From assembly GCA_041648895.1 (NCBI GenBank), contig JBAZOB010000018.1:1-22112 (forward strand): a stretch of 22,112 bases of DNA. Reading direction: 5' to 3'. A program made the translations under genes and the position numbers. The notes under the pieces were generated by a model. It saw only the letters and a program-made list of their open reading frames with translations, did no database searches and was not told the DNA's origin. Source of the DNA: JBAZOB01 sp041648895. Its GTDB lineage: Bacteria > Patescibacteriota > JAHJAL01. Every line of letters starts with the position of its first letter. The first letter of the stretch is position 1. This document shows, piece after piece, positions 13,428 to 21,376 of the stretch.

Positions 13428-15158
13428 TCACGTTTGTTGCCGCCACATGGCATTGTAGAGTCCACCCTGCTGGAGTAGTTGCTGGTGGTTACCGGTTTCG
13501 ATGATACGGCCTTTTTCGATGACAAATATTTGATCAACATGGGCGACGGTGGAGAGGCGATGGGCGATGAGAATGGTGATCAATTCCGGGTGCTGGATGG
13601 AGATATTTTTGATAGTGTCGGTGATTTCTTTTTCGGTCAGGCTGTCCAGATCACTGGTGGCTTCATCGAAGATCAATATTTCCGGGTCGCGCAGCAGGGC
13701 GCGGGCAATGGCCATGCGCTGTCTTTCCCCGCCGGAGAGTTTGAGTCCGCCTTCGCCAATCCGGGTTTTGAGTCCTTCTTTCCCTCGCTCCAAAATGCTT
13801 TTGACGGAGGCATGTTCCAGGGCGGCCAGACAATCGGCGGCACTAGCCTTGGGGTTGGCAAAGCGCAGATTTTCCAAAATGGTACCGGCAAATAATTGAG
13901 TTTCCTGGGTGACTAAACCAATTTTTTGGCGAAATAAGTCGAGGTCAATATTATTCAGGTCATGATCATTAATGGCGATCCGCCCACGCGTGGGTCGGTA
14001 GAGTCCGACCAGCATTTTGACGATGGTTGATTTGCCACAACCAGAGGGTCCAACCAGAGCGATAGATTGGCCACTTTTGATTGATAAATTGATATCGTTC
14101 AAAACATATTTATCGTCTTCATAGGCAAAAAAGACGTGGTGGTATTCAATTTGTTTGATATCTTTAATTTTGATGGCGTGGGCTGGTCTTTCTTCCACCG
14201 GGATTTGGAGAATTTCATTTAACTGTTTGGTGCTGGCCATGGCCTCTTGGTAGTTGTTGGCCAGATCACCCAGATTGGAAAGAGGGTTAAAGATAAAGAA
14301 ACTGTAAAATAGCAAGCTGAAAAATTCACCCAGCGTGATCGTCCCTTGGAAGATCAGCCAGAGCATCACCAGATTTAAAATAGCACGTGAGGCATTGATG
14401 ATAGTGCCTTGGATAAAACTTATCGTGCGCACAATTTTGACTTTTTCCAAATCGAGTTGGAGGATTTTTTCATTGCTGGTATTGAGATGGTTGATTTCCT
14501 GCTCTCTCAGCCCCAGGCTTTTGACCAGCTCCATGTTGCGCAGGGTTTCGGTGGTGGAGCCGGACAGGCCAATCTGTTCGGAGACGATCTTGGTCTGGAC
14601 TTTTTTGATACTTTGACTCAAATAATAAGTGCTCAAACCGACCACGGGGATGATTAGGGCGAAGACCAGCGCGACAATCCAGTTGACGTAGAAAGCGTAG
14701 ATCAAGACAAATACCACGCCGACCAGGGAGAAAAACAAGATATTAATCAGGTTCTTGATCAGATTTTGGATATCGTCACGGGCTTTTTGCATGCGGCGCA
14801 GAATCTCGCCGGAACGCTGGTCTTCGAAGACAGAGAATGGCACACTGAGGGCGTGGTCAACACTATCAGCGTAGAGTTCTGTCCCCAAGCGGCTAGTGAT
14901 GACGTTGACATAGTAATCCTGGAAATTTTTGGCAATCCGGGAGATGAGAGCGACTAAAATTAACCCAAGGATGATATATAGCACGCCGCGAAAGAAATCT
15001 CCGGAAGCATATTCACCGGCTTTGGTGGCGTAGTCATCGACCAGAATACGGAACAACTGCGGGTCCAACAGGGAAAAAACTTGATTGATAATCGCTAAAA
15101 ACAAAGCTAAATACAATGTGCGCTTGTGCTTTTGGAGATATTTCCAGATGAAGGCCAT
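13428..15158 (-). CDS. MsbA/MDR-type ABC exporter (fused TMD-NBD half transporter)
   Basis: This is a type IV ABC exporter half-molecule that works as a homodimer in the cytoplasmic membrane. Six membrane helices lie in residues about 15-300. The nucleotide-binding domain has Walker A G-P-S-G-C-G-K-S-T at 370-378, Q-loop Q418, signature L-S-G-G-E-R-Q at 474-480, Walker B with D498-E499 and the H-loop H533. Length 576 aa is typical. Substrate cannot be deduced; lipid, peptide or drug are all possible. An extended -10 box (TGT-TAAAAT, TAAAAT at 15184-15189 on the minus strand) drives it divergently from the metallopeptidase gene. typA follows on the same strand 104 nt further on and is probably transcribed separately. 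Confidence 0.95.
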   Translation of the reverse strand: MAFIWKYLQKHKRTLYLALFLAIINQVFSLLDPQLFRILVDDYATKAGEYASGDFFRGVLYIILGLILVALISRIAKNFQDYYVNVITSRLGTELYADSVDHALSVPFSVFEDQRSGEILRRMQKARDDIQNLIKNLINILFFSLVGVVFVLIYAFYVNWIVALVFALIIPVVGLSTYYLSQSIKKVQTKIVSEQIGLSGSTTETLRNMELVKSLGLREQEINHLNTSNEKILQLDLEKVKIVRTISFIQGTIINASRAILNLVMLWLIFQGTITLGEFFSLLFYSFFIFNPLSNLGDLANNYQEAMASTKQLNEILQIPVEERPAHAIKIKDIKQIEYHHVFFAYEDDKYVLNDINLSIKSGQSIALVGPSGCGKSTIVKMLVGLYRPTRGRIAINDHDLNNIDLDLFRQKIGLVTQETQLFAGTILENLRFANPKASAADCLAALEHASVKSILERGKEGLKTRIGEGGLKLSGGERQRMAIARALLRDPEILIFDEATSDLDSLTEKEITDTIKNISIQHPELITILIAHRLSTVAHVDQIFVIEKGRIIETGNHQQLLQQGGLYNAMWRQQT

Positions 15159-15183
15159 AATTTAGATTATTGATTCTACTTAT

Positions 15184-15192
15184 ATTTTAACA
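15184..15192 (-). promoter_or_regulatory. extended -10 promoter of the ABC exporter
   Basis: On the minus strand TGT-TAAAAT lies 25 nt upstream of the exporter ATG, leaving a leader of about 20 nt. No good -35 is seen, which is usual for extended -10 promoters. Confidence 0.5.
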
Positions 15193-15232
15193 CGTTGTTA
15201 GGAATGTTTATTAATAATTGATATTCATTGTC

Positions 15233-15260
15233 TTGTAAAAAAACAATATTAATGTATGAT
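15233..15260 (+). promoter_or_regulatory. promoter of the HEXXH metallopeptidase gene
   Basis: TTGTAA (15233-15238), a 16-bp spacer and TATGAT (15255-15260) lie 25 nt before the ATG at 15286. Both boxes match consensus at four or five of six positions. The gap of 127 nt to the divergent exporter holds only these two promoters. Confidence 0.5.
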
Positions 15261-15285
15261 ATTTAATTATCATTAATTAAAACTG

Positions 15286-16137
15286 ATGAATACTCAAAAA
15301 GATAAAATTAGTCATCTTAATCAAGAAGATACTTTGATAATAGATGAAAAATATTATGTCAATGATTATTACCAGCTGGATTTGAACCAACTTAATCAGG
15401 CTAATATTCAGGCAGCCAAGAGTGGCAAAAGTAAACCGGAGACATATCAAGAATTGATGGAAAACCCTCAGCCAATCATATGGAAGGGCTTTGAAAATGA
15501 TCCTGACTTGGCAGAAGCGCCGATTCAGATCGAGGATGCTTTCGGATCAGAATTACTTAAGCAGTGTTTAATTTCTGAAGTTGATTATCAGCCTAATATC
15601 TATTTTTGTGTTATTAACGGTAAAGAATATTTTATCCCACAAGAAATGTATCAATTGAACGCCGCTAGGCTTAAGCCCAATAAATATCGGGCCATGAATT
15701 CCAGCGATTTCATTATTCATCATTCGGCTAAAGCCTATTATCGAACGCCTATTCGTATTTTTGCTTTCGATAATTCAGAAGGTCTGGACCAAAAATATTT
15801 AACCCATATCGATGATCTTACGGAAAGAAAAAGGTTATACAAAATCGGCACCATAATCCATGAAATTGGTCATCATATGGCTGATATTATTGTTAAACAA
15901 AAAAAAGATAACTGGAAGAAATGGCAGGAAATTGTATCACAGCGGCCGGAATCTATGACGAGTTACTCAAAAAAATATCAGGGGGATGATATTCAGGGGG
16001 ATGATATTTATTTTTGTGAAGAATTTGCTGAAGCGATCAGACTTTACACCACCAGCCAGAAATATTTGCGGGAGAATTATCGATCAGTGTTTGACTATAT
16101 TCAATCGAGTTTTCCGCAGATAAAAAATATTTCGTAA
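15286..16137 (+). CDS. putative HEXXH zinc metallopeptidase
   Basis: The zinc-protease motif H-E-I-G-H is at 192-196, inside a helix preceded by K-I-G-T-I-I. E245/E246 or E249 in F-C-E-E-F-A-E-A-I-R-L-Y, about 50 residues later, could be the third zinc ligand. This is the gluzincin layout, and the overall plan recalls lethal-factor-like (ATLF) peptidases. No signal peptide or membrane segment is visible, so it is probably cytosolic. The N-terminal 130 residues are of no recognised family. A 15-bp tandem duplication gives Q-G-D-D-I-Q-G-D-D-I at about 232-241. It has its own promoter and is closed by a strong terminator, so it is a single-gene unit. Substrate unknown. Family assignment beyond HEXXH is uncertain. 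Confidence 0.88.
   Translation: MNTQKDKISHLNQEDTLIIDEKYYVNDYYQLDLNQLNQANIQAAKSGKSKPETYQELMENPQPIIWKGFENDPDLAEAPIQIEDAFGSELLKQCLISEVDYQPNIYFCVINGKEYFIPQEMYQLNAARLKPNKYRAMNSSDFIIHHSAKAYYRTPIRIFAFDNSEGLDQKYLTHIDDLTERKRLYKIGTIIHEIGHHMADIIVKQKKDNWKKWQEIVSQRPESMTSYSKKYQGDDIQGDDIYFCEEFAEAIRLYTTSQKYLRENYRSVFDYIQSSFPQIKNIS
15979..16008 (+). repeat. 15-bp perfect tandem duplication inside the metallopeptidase gene
   Basis: CAGGGGGATGATATT occurs twice head to tail (15979-15993 and 15994-16008), adding five codons in frame between the HEXXH motif and the putative third ligand. It looks like a recent slippage event or a variable-length linker. Confidence 0.9.
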
Positions 16138-16153
16138 TAGGCTAAACTGATTT

Positions 16154-16192
16154 AAAAAAACAACCACCAACTCAAATGGTGGTTGTTTTTTT
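16154..16192. terminator. bidirectional intrinsic terminator after the metallopeptidase gene
   Basis: Seven As and CAACCACCA (16154-16169) pair with TGGTGGTTG and seven Ts (16177-16192) around a seven-base loop. This gives a perfect 16-bp stem with a T-run on either strand, 16 nt after the stop codon. Confidence 0.93.
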
Positions 16193-16214
16193 CGACTTTG
16201 CTGGCAGCGGAATA

Positions 16215-16220
16215 TATAAT
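16215..16220 (+). promoter_or_regulatory. -10 box of the polysaccharide export operon
   Basis: A perfect TATAAT lies 34 nt before the TTG start of the permease gene and 22 nt after the terminator. No convincing -35 was found at 16-18 bp, so the assignment is tentative. Confidence 0.4.
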
Positions 16221-16254
16221 GTATGTGTATGTTTTTATCAAATATGTGTAACTA

Positions 16255-17031
16255 TTGAAAACTTGGCGGCAAAATTGGGAAATTACTAAACAGCTGACGA
16301 TGACGGATTACAAATTGCGCTATTCGGGCTCGGTGTTGGGTTATTTGTGGGCGCTACTGAAACCGTTGGGGTTATTTCTAGTCCTATATTTCGTTTTTGG
16401 GCGGGCGCTGCGGTTTGATGGTGAGATTGAACATTTTCCCATATATTTATTGATCGGAATCATTTTGTTTAACTTTTTCGCCGAAGTAACCAGCAATGGA
16501 TTGCGGGCGGTGGTGGGGCGGGCGGCTTTGATCAAAAAAATATATTTTCCGCGCTTTATCGTCGTTTTGGTATCGTCGTTTAATGCCCTGATTAATCTAT
16601 TTTTTAATCTGGTGATTCTGGCGGCTTTTATGGTTTATTGGCGGATCAATGTTTTCGACTGGGACACGGGACTAATTATTTTGTATATTATTGAATTATG
16701 GTTATTGGGGCTGGGTACTGCTCTTATATTGGCCACTTGGTACGTGCGCTATCGTGATTTGGCCCATATTTGGGAGGTGGGGCTACAGATGTTGTTTTAC
16801 GCTACACCGATCATTTACCCCCTGACGATGATCCCGCTGCCGTATCGATCATGGTGGCTACTCAATCCTTTGGCGCAGATTGTGACTGATTTTAGAGCCG
16901 TATTTCTTGTCTTTGATCGGCCGACCATCAGTTATTATCCGTGGATACAATTGGGATTAGTAATAGTGATAGTAGTTGCCGGGTGGTCAATATTTGCCAC
17001 CCAAGAAAAATATTTCGCTGAAAAAATATAA
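16255..17031 (+). CDS. Wzm-type ABC-2 polysaccharide export permease
   Basis: This is the membrane subunit of an ABC-2 transporter that moves lipid-linked polysaccharide across the cytoplasmic membrane. It begins with the typical amphipathic N-terminus (K-L-R-Y-S-G-S-V-L-G-Y-L-W-A-L-L-K-P) and has about six hydrophobic helices in 258 aa. The conserved A-T-P-I-I-Y-P and L-N-P-L-A-Q-I-V segments of the family lie in the second half. The start is a TTG at 16255; the ATG at residue 16 would cut into the conserved N-terminal helix, so TTG is preferred. The partner ATPase starts two bases after its stop, which makes the pairing secure. Confidence 0.94.
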   Translation: MKTWRQNWEITKQLTMTDYKLRYSGSVLGYLWALLKPLGLFLVLYFVFGRALRFDGEIEHFPIYLLIGIILFNFFAEVTSNGLRAVVGRAALIKKIYFPRFIVVLVSSFNALINLFFNLVILAAFMVYWRINVFDWDTGLIILYIIELWLLGLGTALILATWYVRYRDLAHIWEVGLQMLFYATPIIYPLTMIPLPYRSWWLLNPLAQIVTDFRAVFLVFDRPTISYYPWIQLGLVIVIVVAGWSIFATQEKYFAEKI

Positions 17032-17033
17032 CT

Positions 17034-18224
17034 ATGAGTAAAGCGATTAAAGTCGAAAATTTGACCAAGGAGTTTGTGCTGGATCATTTTCGTCACCATA
17101 CTCTCCGAGAGAAGTTAATTTCTAGTTTTCGAGGCAGACGGGAGGTTTTTCGGGCATTGAACGATGTTAGTTTTGAGATTAATCAGGGGGAATTTTTGGG
17201 AATTATTGGTAACAATGGTTCGGGTAAAAGTACTTTGCTTAAGATATTGGCCAATATTTACGTGCCGACGGCGGGGTCAGTGACTATCAACGGGAAGCTA
17301 AGCCCATTTCTGGAATTGGGGGTAGGTTTTCAGCCGGAGCTCTCGGCCTGGGAAAATATTTTTCTCTATGGAACCCTGCTGGGGATGAGCGAAAAGCAAA
17401 TTAGGGAAAAGATTGATGATATCATTGCTTTCTCCGAGTTGGAGAAGTTTATCGACACCAAGTTAAATAAATTTTCCTCGGGCATGTTGGTGCGATTGGC
17501 TTTTGCCACGGCGATTCAAGCGGATTTTGATATTTTACTGCTCGATGAGGTGCTGGCGGTGGGTGATTACGGTTTTCAGCGGAAATGCCAGCAGATTTTC
17601 GCCAAGCTAAAAACAGTCGGAAAAACAATTGTTTTTGTTAGTCATGATCTGGAAGCGGTGAAGCAATATTGTGATCGAGTGTTGGTGCTGGCGGACGGAC
17701 AACTGGCGCGGTCGGGACTGGCGGCGGAAATTTGTGATTACTATATTAATGAAGTAGCCCAAAAACAGCAGGCGGCCCATCGGGCTTTGATTAAAAAAAT
17801 GACGACCGAGCAACCAGTGGCACGCGTGGGGTCAACCAAGTTATTGGCGCCGGCCGATAAAGAACAAATCAAGCCGGGAGAAACTATTAGGATCGAAGTG
17901 TTGGTTGAGTTTTTACAAAAGATAACCGGTCCGGTGGTGGGCCTGGAAATTCGTAACCGTCACTATCAAGTGGTTTTTGCCACCAATACGGCCCGCCACA
18001 ATATTAATTTCGAGACAACGGCGGGCCGACAAAAAATCATTTTTACCATTGACCAATGGCTGTCCCCCGGCCATTATTTTGTTTCGCCGGCCATATGCGA
18101 TCAAGACAAGCAAGTTTTTTTTGATTGGAAAGATGATGATTTGTCATTTGTTGTTATCGGAGGAAATAATGGTGATGGAATATGTTGTTTTAATCATAAA
18201 ATAAAAATAATTAATGAGTTGTGA
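17034..18224 (+). CDS. Wzt-type ABC ATPase with C-terminal cargo-binding domain
   Basis: This is the ATPase that powers the permease encoded just upstream. Walker A is G-N-N-G-S-G-K-S-T at 59-67, the family-typical signature K-F-S-S-G-M at 146-151, Walker B L-L-L-D-E at 168-172 and the switch H204. Residues about 245-396 form an extra beta-rich domain (V-G-L-E-I-R-N and G-H-Y-F-V-S-P-A segments) like Wzt-C, which in O9a-type exporters recognises the finished, end-modified glycan. This implies that the chain carries a terminal modification, which fits the methyltransferase domains encoded downstream. It ends in TGA, 176 nt before the next gene. Confidence 0.94.
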   Translation: MSKAIKVENLTKEFVLDHFRHHTLREKLISSFRGRREVFRALNDVSFEINQGEFLGIIGNNGSGKSTLLKILANIYVPTAGSVTINGKLSPFLELGVGFQPELSAWENIFLYGTLLGMSEKQIREKIDDIIAFSELEKFIDTKLNKFSSGMLVRLAFATAIQADFDILLLDEVLAVGDYGFQRKCQQIFAKLKTVGKTIVFVSHDLEAVKQYCDRVLVLADGQLARSGLAAEICDYYINEVAQKQQAAHRALIKKMTTEQPVARVGSTKLLAPADKEQIKPGETIRIEVLVEFLQKITGPVVGLEIRNRHYQVVFATNTARHNINFETTAGRQKIIFTIDQWLSPGHYFVSPAICDQDKQVFFDWKDDDLSFVVIGGNNGDGICCFNHKIKIINEL

Positions 18225-18242
18225 GAATTAGTTATTTCCCCT

Positions 18243-18329
18243 GTCATCCCCGCCTTGAGCGGGGATCTCATCATCAAGAACGTAAATAAACGCGTTACAT
18301 ATGAGATCCCCGCTCAAGGCGGGGATGAC
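18243..18329. repeat. pair of inverted 29-bp palindromic repeats (REP/BIME-like)
   Basis: A 29-bp arm (18243-18271) is repeated as its exact reverse complement at 18301-18329 around a 29-bp spacer. Each arm starts or ends with GTCATCCCCGC and itself contains a hairpin ATCCCCGC-CTTGA-GCGGGGAT. It is GC-rich within an AT-rich gap of 176 nt between wzt and the fusion gene. I recall similar GTCATCCCCGC repeats scattered in several bacterial genomes. It could act as a transcription barrier or mRNA-stabilising hairpin. The rest of the gap (18225-18242 and 18330-18400) shows nothing else except AGGA at 18389-18392. Confidence 0.9.
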
Positions 18330-18400
18330 GTCCAGGTAAATCATATTATTATTAATTCACACAACTAGTTAATTGCGAATTAGAAATTAGGAACTAGAAA

Positions 18401-21364
18401 ATGAGTAAAAAAGATAAAATGAAGTTCACCGGCGAGCGGATGATTCCGGAGGTCAACGCGGAGGATTTGATCTATGGTGAACACGTGGTGCGTTACCTGT
18501 GGGCAGCCCAAATGGTGACCAACAAGTTGGTGCTGGACGTGGCGTGCGGGAGTGGATATGGATCAAAGATGCTGGCCAAAAAGGCGCGGCAAGTGGTGGG
18601 AGTTGATCAGGATGCGGCCACAATTGAATATGCTAAAGAATACTACAAAACTGATAACAATGAATTTGTGGTGGCCAAAGCTGACAAATTACCGTTTGGC
18701 GATGGTCATTTTGACGTGGTGGTGTCGATGGAAACAATCGAACATGTGGCGGATCATGAGGTGGTGGGCCGGGAAATCAAACGAGTGTTAAAGCCGGATG
18801 GTTGGTTAATTCTGTCAACACCCGTTAAGGAGGAAAGGGGCAAGAGAAATAAATTACATGTGCATGAGTTTACGCGGGCGGAACTGGAAAAATGGCTAGA
18901 AAAACAATACCAGCTGGTGCAAATATATTCGCAAAATAATTTGGTCAATAATGCTATTTATAATGACATCGACGAAGTAACCGATGGCCAAGCTCATGCT
19001 TTTATTAAAACACCACCGCTGGCGAAATATATGCTGGCAGTAGCAAGTGATACCTCCCTACCCGAAGTTAAACCATTGAGTTTACTCTCGGCGCCGAGCG
19101 AAATGGTGGATCGACAGAGTTTGATTGATCGAGATAAGCTGATCAATAAATATTTATATATTAATAAAATGCTGACGCGGCGGCTAACTCAGGCCGATCG
19201 GTATAAGCAGCAATTGGAGACAATGGAACAATCAACTCTCTGGCGTTGGACGCAGCCATTGAGGCAAATGATTGATTGGGTCAAGGTTTTACCGGCTGAT
19301 CTGTGGGCGGCGGGGCGCGTAATAAAGAAAAAAGGCATTGGTTATGGCTGGTACCGACTGTATTGGTATCTTTTGGGTAAAAAAACTTTAGACAGCATCC
19401 CGCCCGGAAAGCGAGAGACGAATTTAATTAATTATCTGTCGCGGCCTAAACAAAAAATTATTTTTGCTAAAAGTAAAGCGCCGGCAGTTTCCATTGTTAT
19501 CCCCGTTTACAATCAATGGGATTATACCTACGCCTGTTTGTTATCAATATTCGAGAATAGTGAGGGCATTGATTACGAAATTATTATTGGCGATGATGGC
19601 TCGACGGATGAGACGGTCAATATTGATCAATATGCCGACAATATTCGAGTGATTAAACATGAGACCAATCTTGGCTTTGTGGGCAACTGCAATGAAACGG
19701 CCAAGGCGGCACGGGGTAAATATATTTTGCTATTGAACAACGACACCAATGTTCAACCGGGCTGGTTAGAATCAATGATGGATTTAATTAAACGAGATAA
19801 AAAAATAGCAGCAGTGGGCGCTAAACTGATTTTTGCCAATTACGCTTTGCAGGAAGCGGGTAGTATTATCTGGGCCGATGGCACGGGGTGGAATTATGGC
19901 CGCGGCGATGATCCGGATCTACCGGAATATAGCTACGTCAAAGAGGTGGATTGTTGCAGTGGCGCCTGTCTTTTGGCGCGGACGGATTTGTGGCGAGAAT
20001 TAAATGGCTTTGACCAGCAGTTTTCTCCTGGTTATTATGAAGAAACGGATTGGTGCTGGCGGGCCCGGCAAAAGGGTTACAAAATAATGTATCAACCGGC
20101 GGCCCGGGTGTTACATTTTGGCAGCAAGACTTTTGGTGATCATAAAGATCTATTGGCGGCTAATCGGCAGAAATTTTTAGCCAAATGGAAAAATGTTTTA
20201 CTGGCTGAACAATTACCGGACGGGCAGGATGTGTTTTGGGCGCGGGATCGCAGCCGGCAACGCCAAACAATACTATTTATCGACCACCATGTGCCCATGT
20301 TTGATCAGGACGCCGGTTCGCGGGCGACGTGGCAATATCTGCAGTTGCTGGTTGATCTGGGTCTGAACGTTAAATTTATGGGGCATGATTTTTATGCCCA
20401 CGAGCCCTACACCGAGCAACTGCAACAACTAGGCATCGAGGTTTTGACCGGCTCTTGGTACATGAAAAATTGGCGGGGGTGGATCAAAGAAAATGCGGAT
20501 TATCTGGATATGGTGCTCTTGAGTCGGCCGGATGTGGCCAGTCAATATTTGGATTTTATGATTGACAATACGAGCGCCAAGATTTTTTATCTGGCCCATG
20601 ATTTAAAATATCTTCGCCTGCGACAAGAAGCCAATTTAAAAAAAGATGAGCAATTATTGTTGGCCAGTGAGAAATGGGAAAAGATCGAGCGGGATATTGT
20701 GGCTCGAGTGGACAAGTCTTTTTTCTTTGCCCAGGAGGAAGTGGAAAAAATCAAAGGCGTTGATCAAAATATTGAGGCGGTATCAATTCCCTTATTTTTG
20801 TATAAAGAATTGGATATGGCTTGTCGACCTTTTCATGAGAGGAAAGATTTGTTATTTGTGGGTGGATTTAATCATCCGCCCAATGTGGACGCGGCGATAT
20901 ATTTGGTAAAGGAAATTTGGCCGTTGATAAAAAAGAAAATACCGGCAATAAAGTTACATATTGTTGGTTCAAAGCCAACTGAAGAAATATTGGCCCTGGC
21001 GAGCGATGAGGTCCTGGTAACGGGATATGTGACGGATCAGGAATTGCAACAATATTATCAGCAATGCCGCCTGGCGATTATGCCGCTGCGATTTGGCGCC
21101 GGCGTCAAAGGCAAGGTGGTGGAAGCGATCTATCATCATTTACCAATTATTACCTCCCCGATTGGCGCCCAAGGTTTGCCCGAGGCGGAACGAGTGTTGA
21201 TTTTGGCTGATGAGATTAATGATTTCGCACAACAGACAGTCGAATATTATTCTAACGTTGATAAATATAATAATTTAATTGCCAATTTTGATGATTATAT
21301 TAGGCAAAATTTTGATTATGAGAAGACGAAGGAGAAATTATCTGTCATTCTCACAACTTGTTAA
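18401..21364 (+). CDS. three-domain SAM methyltransferase-GT2-GT4 fusion
   Basis: Three enzymes are fused in 987 aa. Residues about 1-210 are a class I SAM methyltransferase, with L-V-L-D-V-A-C-G-S-G-Y-G at 43-54, acidic loop V-D-Q-D, and M-E-T-I-E-H-V at 110-116. Residues about 240-330 are a helical linker. Residues about 360-600 are a GT-A family 2 glycosyltransferase: V-S-I-V-I-P-V-Y-N, G-D-D-G-S-T-D at 397-403, the metal site N-N-D-T at 446-449, and E-E-T-D-W at 547-551. Residues about 622-985 are a GT-B family 4-like domain, with L-F-V-G-G-F-N-H-P-P-N near 818 and F-G-A-G-V-K-G-K-V-V-E-A at 898-909. No membrane helices, so it is cytosolic. AGGA eight bases before ATG supports the start. 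It probably builds and methylates the glycan exported by the upstream ABC pair. Confidence 0.93.
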   Translation: MSKKDKMKFTGERMIPEVNAEDLIYGEHVVRYLWAAQMVTNKLVLDVACGSGYGSKMLAKKARQVVGVDQDAATIEYAKEYYKTDNNEFVVAKADKLPFGDGHFDVVVSMETIEHVADHEVVGREIKRVLKPDGWLILSTPVKEERGKRNKLHVHEFTRAELEKWLEKQYQLVQIYSQNNLVNNAIYNDIDEVTDGQAHAFIKTPPLAKYMLAVASDTSLPEVKPLSLLSAPSEMVDRQSLIDRDKLINKYLYINKMLTRRLTQADRYKQQLETMEQSTLWRWTQPLRQMIDWVKVLPADLWAAGRVIKKKGIGYGWYRLYWYLLGKKTLDSIPPGKRETNLINYLSRPKQKIIFAKSKAPAVSIVIPVYNQWDYTYACLLSIFENSEGIDYEIIIGDDGSTDETVNIDQYADNIRVIKHETNLGFVGNCNETAKAARGKYILLLNNDTNVQPGWLESMMDLIKRDKKIAAVGAKLIFANYALQEAGSIIWADGTGWNYGRGDDPDLPEYSYVKEVDCCSGACLLARTDLWRELNGFDQQFSPGYYEETDWCWRARQKGYKIMYQPAARVLHFGSKTFGDHKDLLAANRQKFLAKWKNVLLAEQLPDGQDVFWARDRSRQRQTILFIDHHVPMFDQDAGSRATWQYLQLLVDLGLNVKFMGHDFYAHEPYTEQLQQLGIEVLTGSWYMKNWRGWIKENADYLDMVLLSRPDVASQYLDFMIDNTSAKIFYLAHDLKYLRLRQEANLKKDEQLLLASEKWEKIERDIVARVDKSFFFAQEEVEKIKGVDQNIEAVSIPLFLYKELDMACRPFHERKDLLFVGGFNHPPNVDAAIYLVKEIWPLIKKKIPAIKLHIVGSKPTEEILALASDEVLVTGYVTDQELQQYYQQCRLAIMPLRFGAGVKGKVVEAIYHHLPIITSPIGAQGLPEAERVLILADEINDFAQQTVEYYSNVDKYNNLIANFDDYIRQNFDYEKTKEKLSVILTTC

Positions 21365-21376
21365 CTTGTAAAATAT

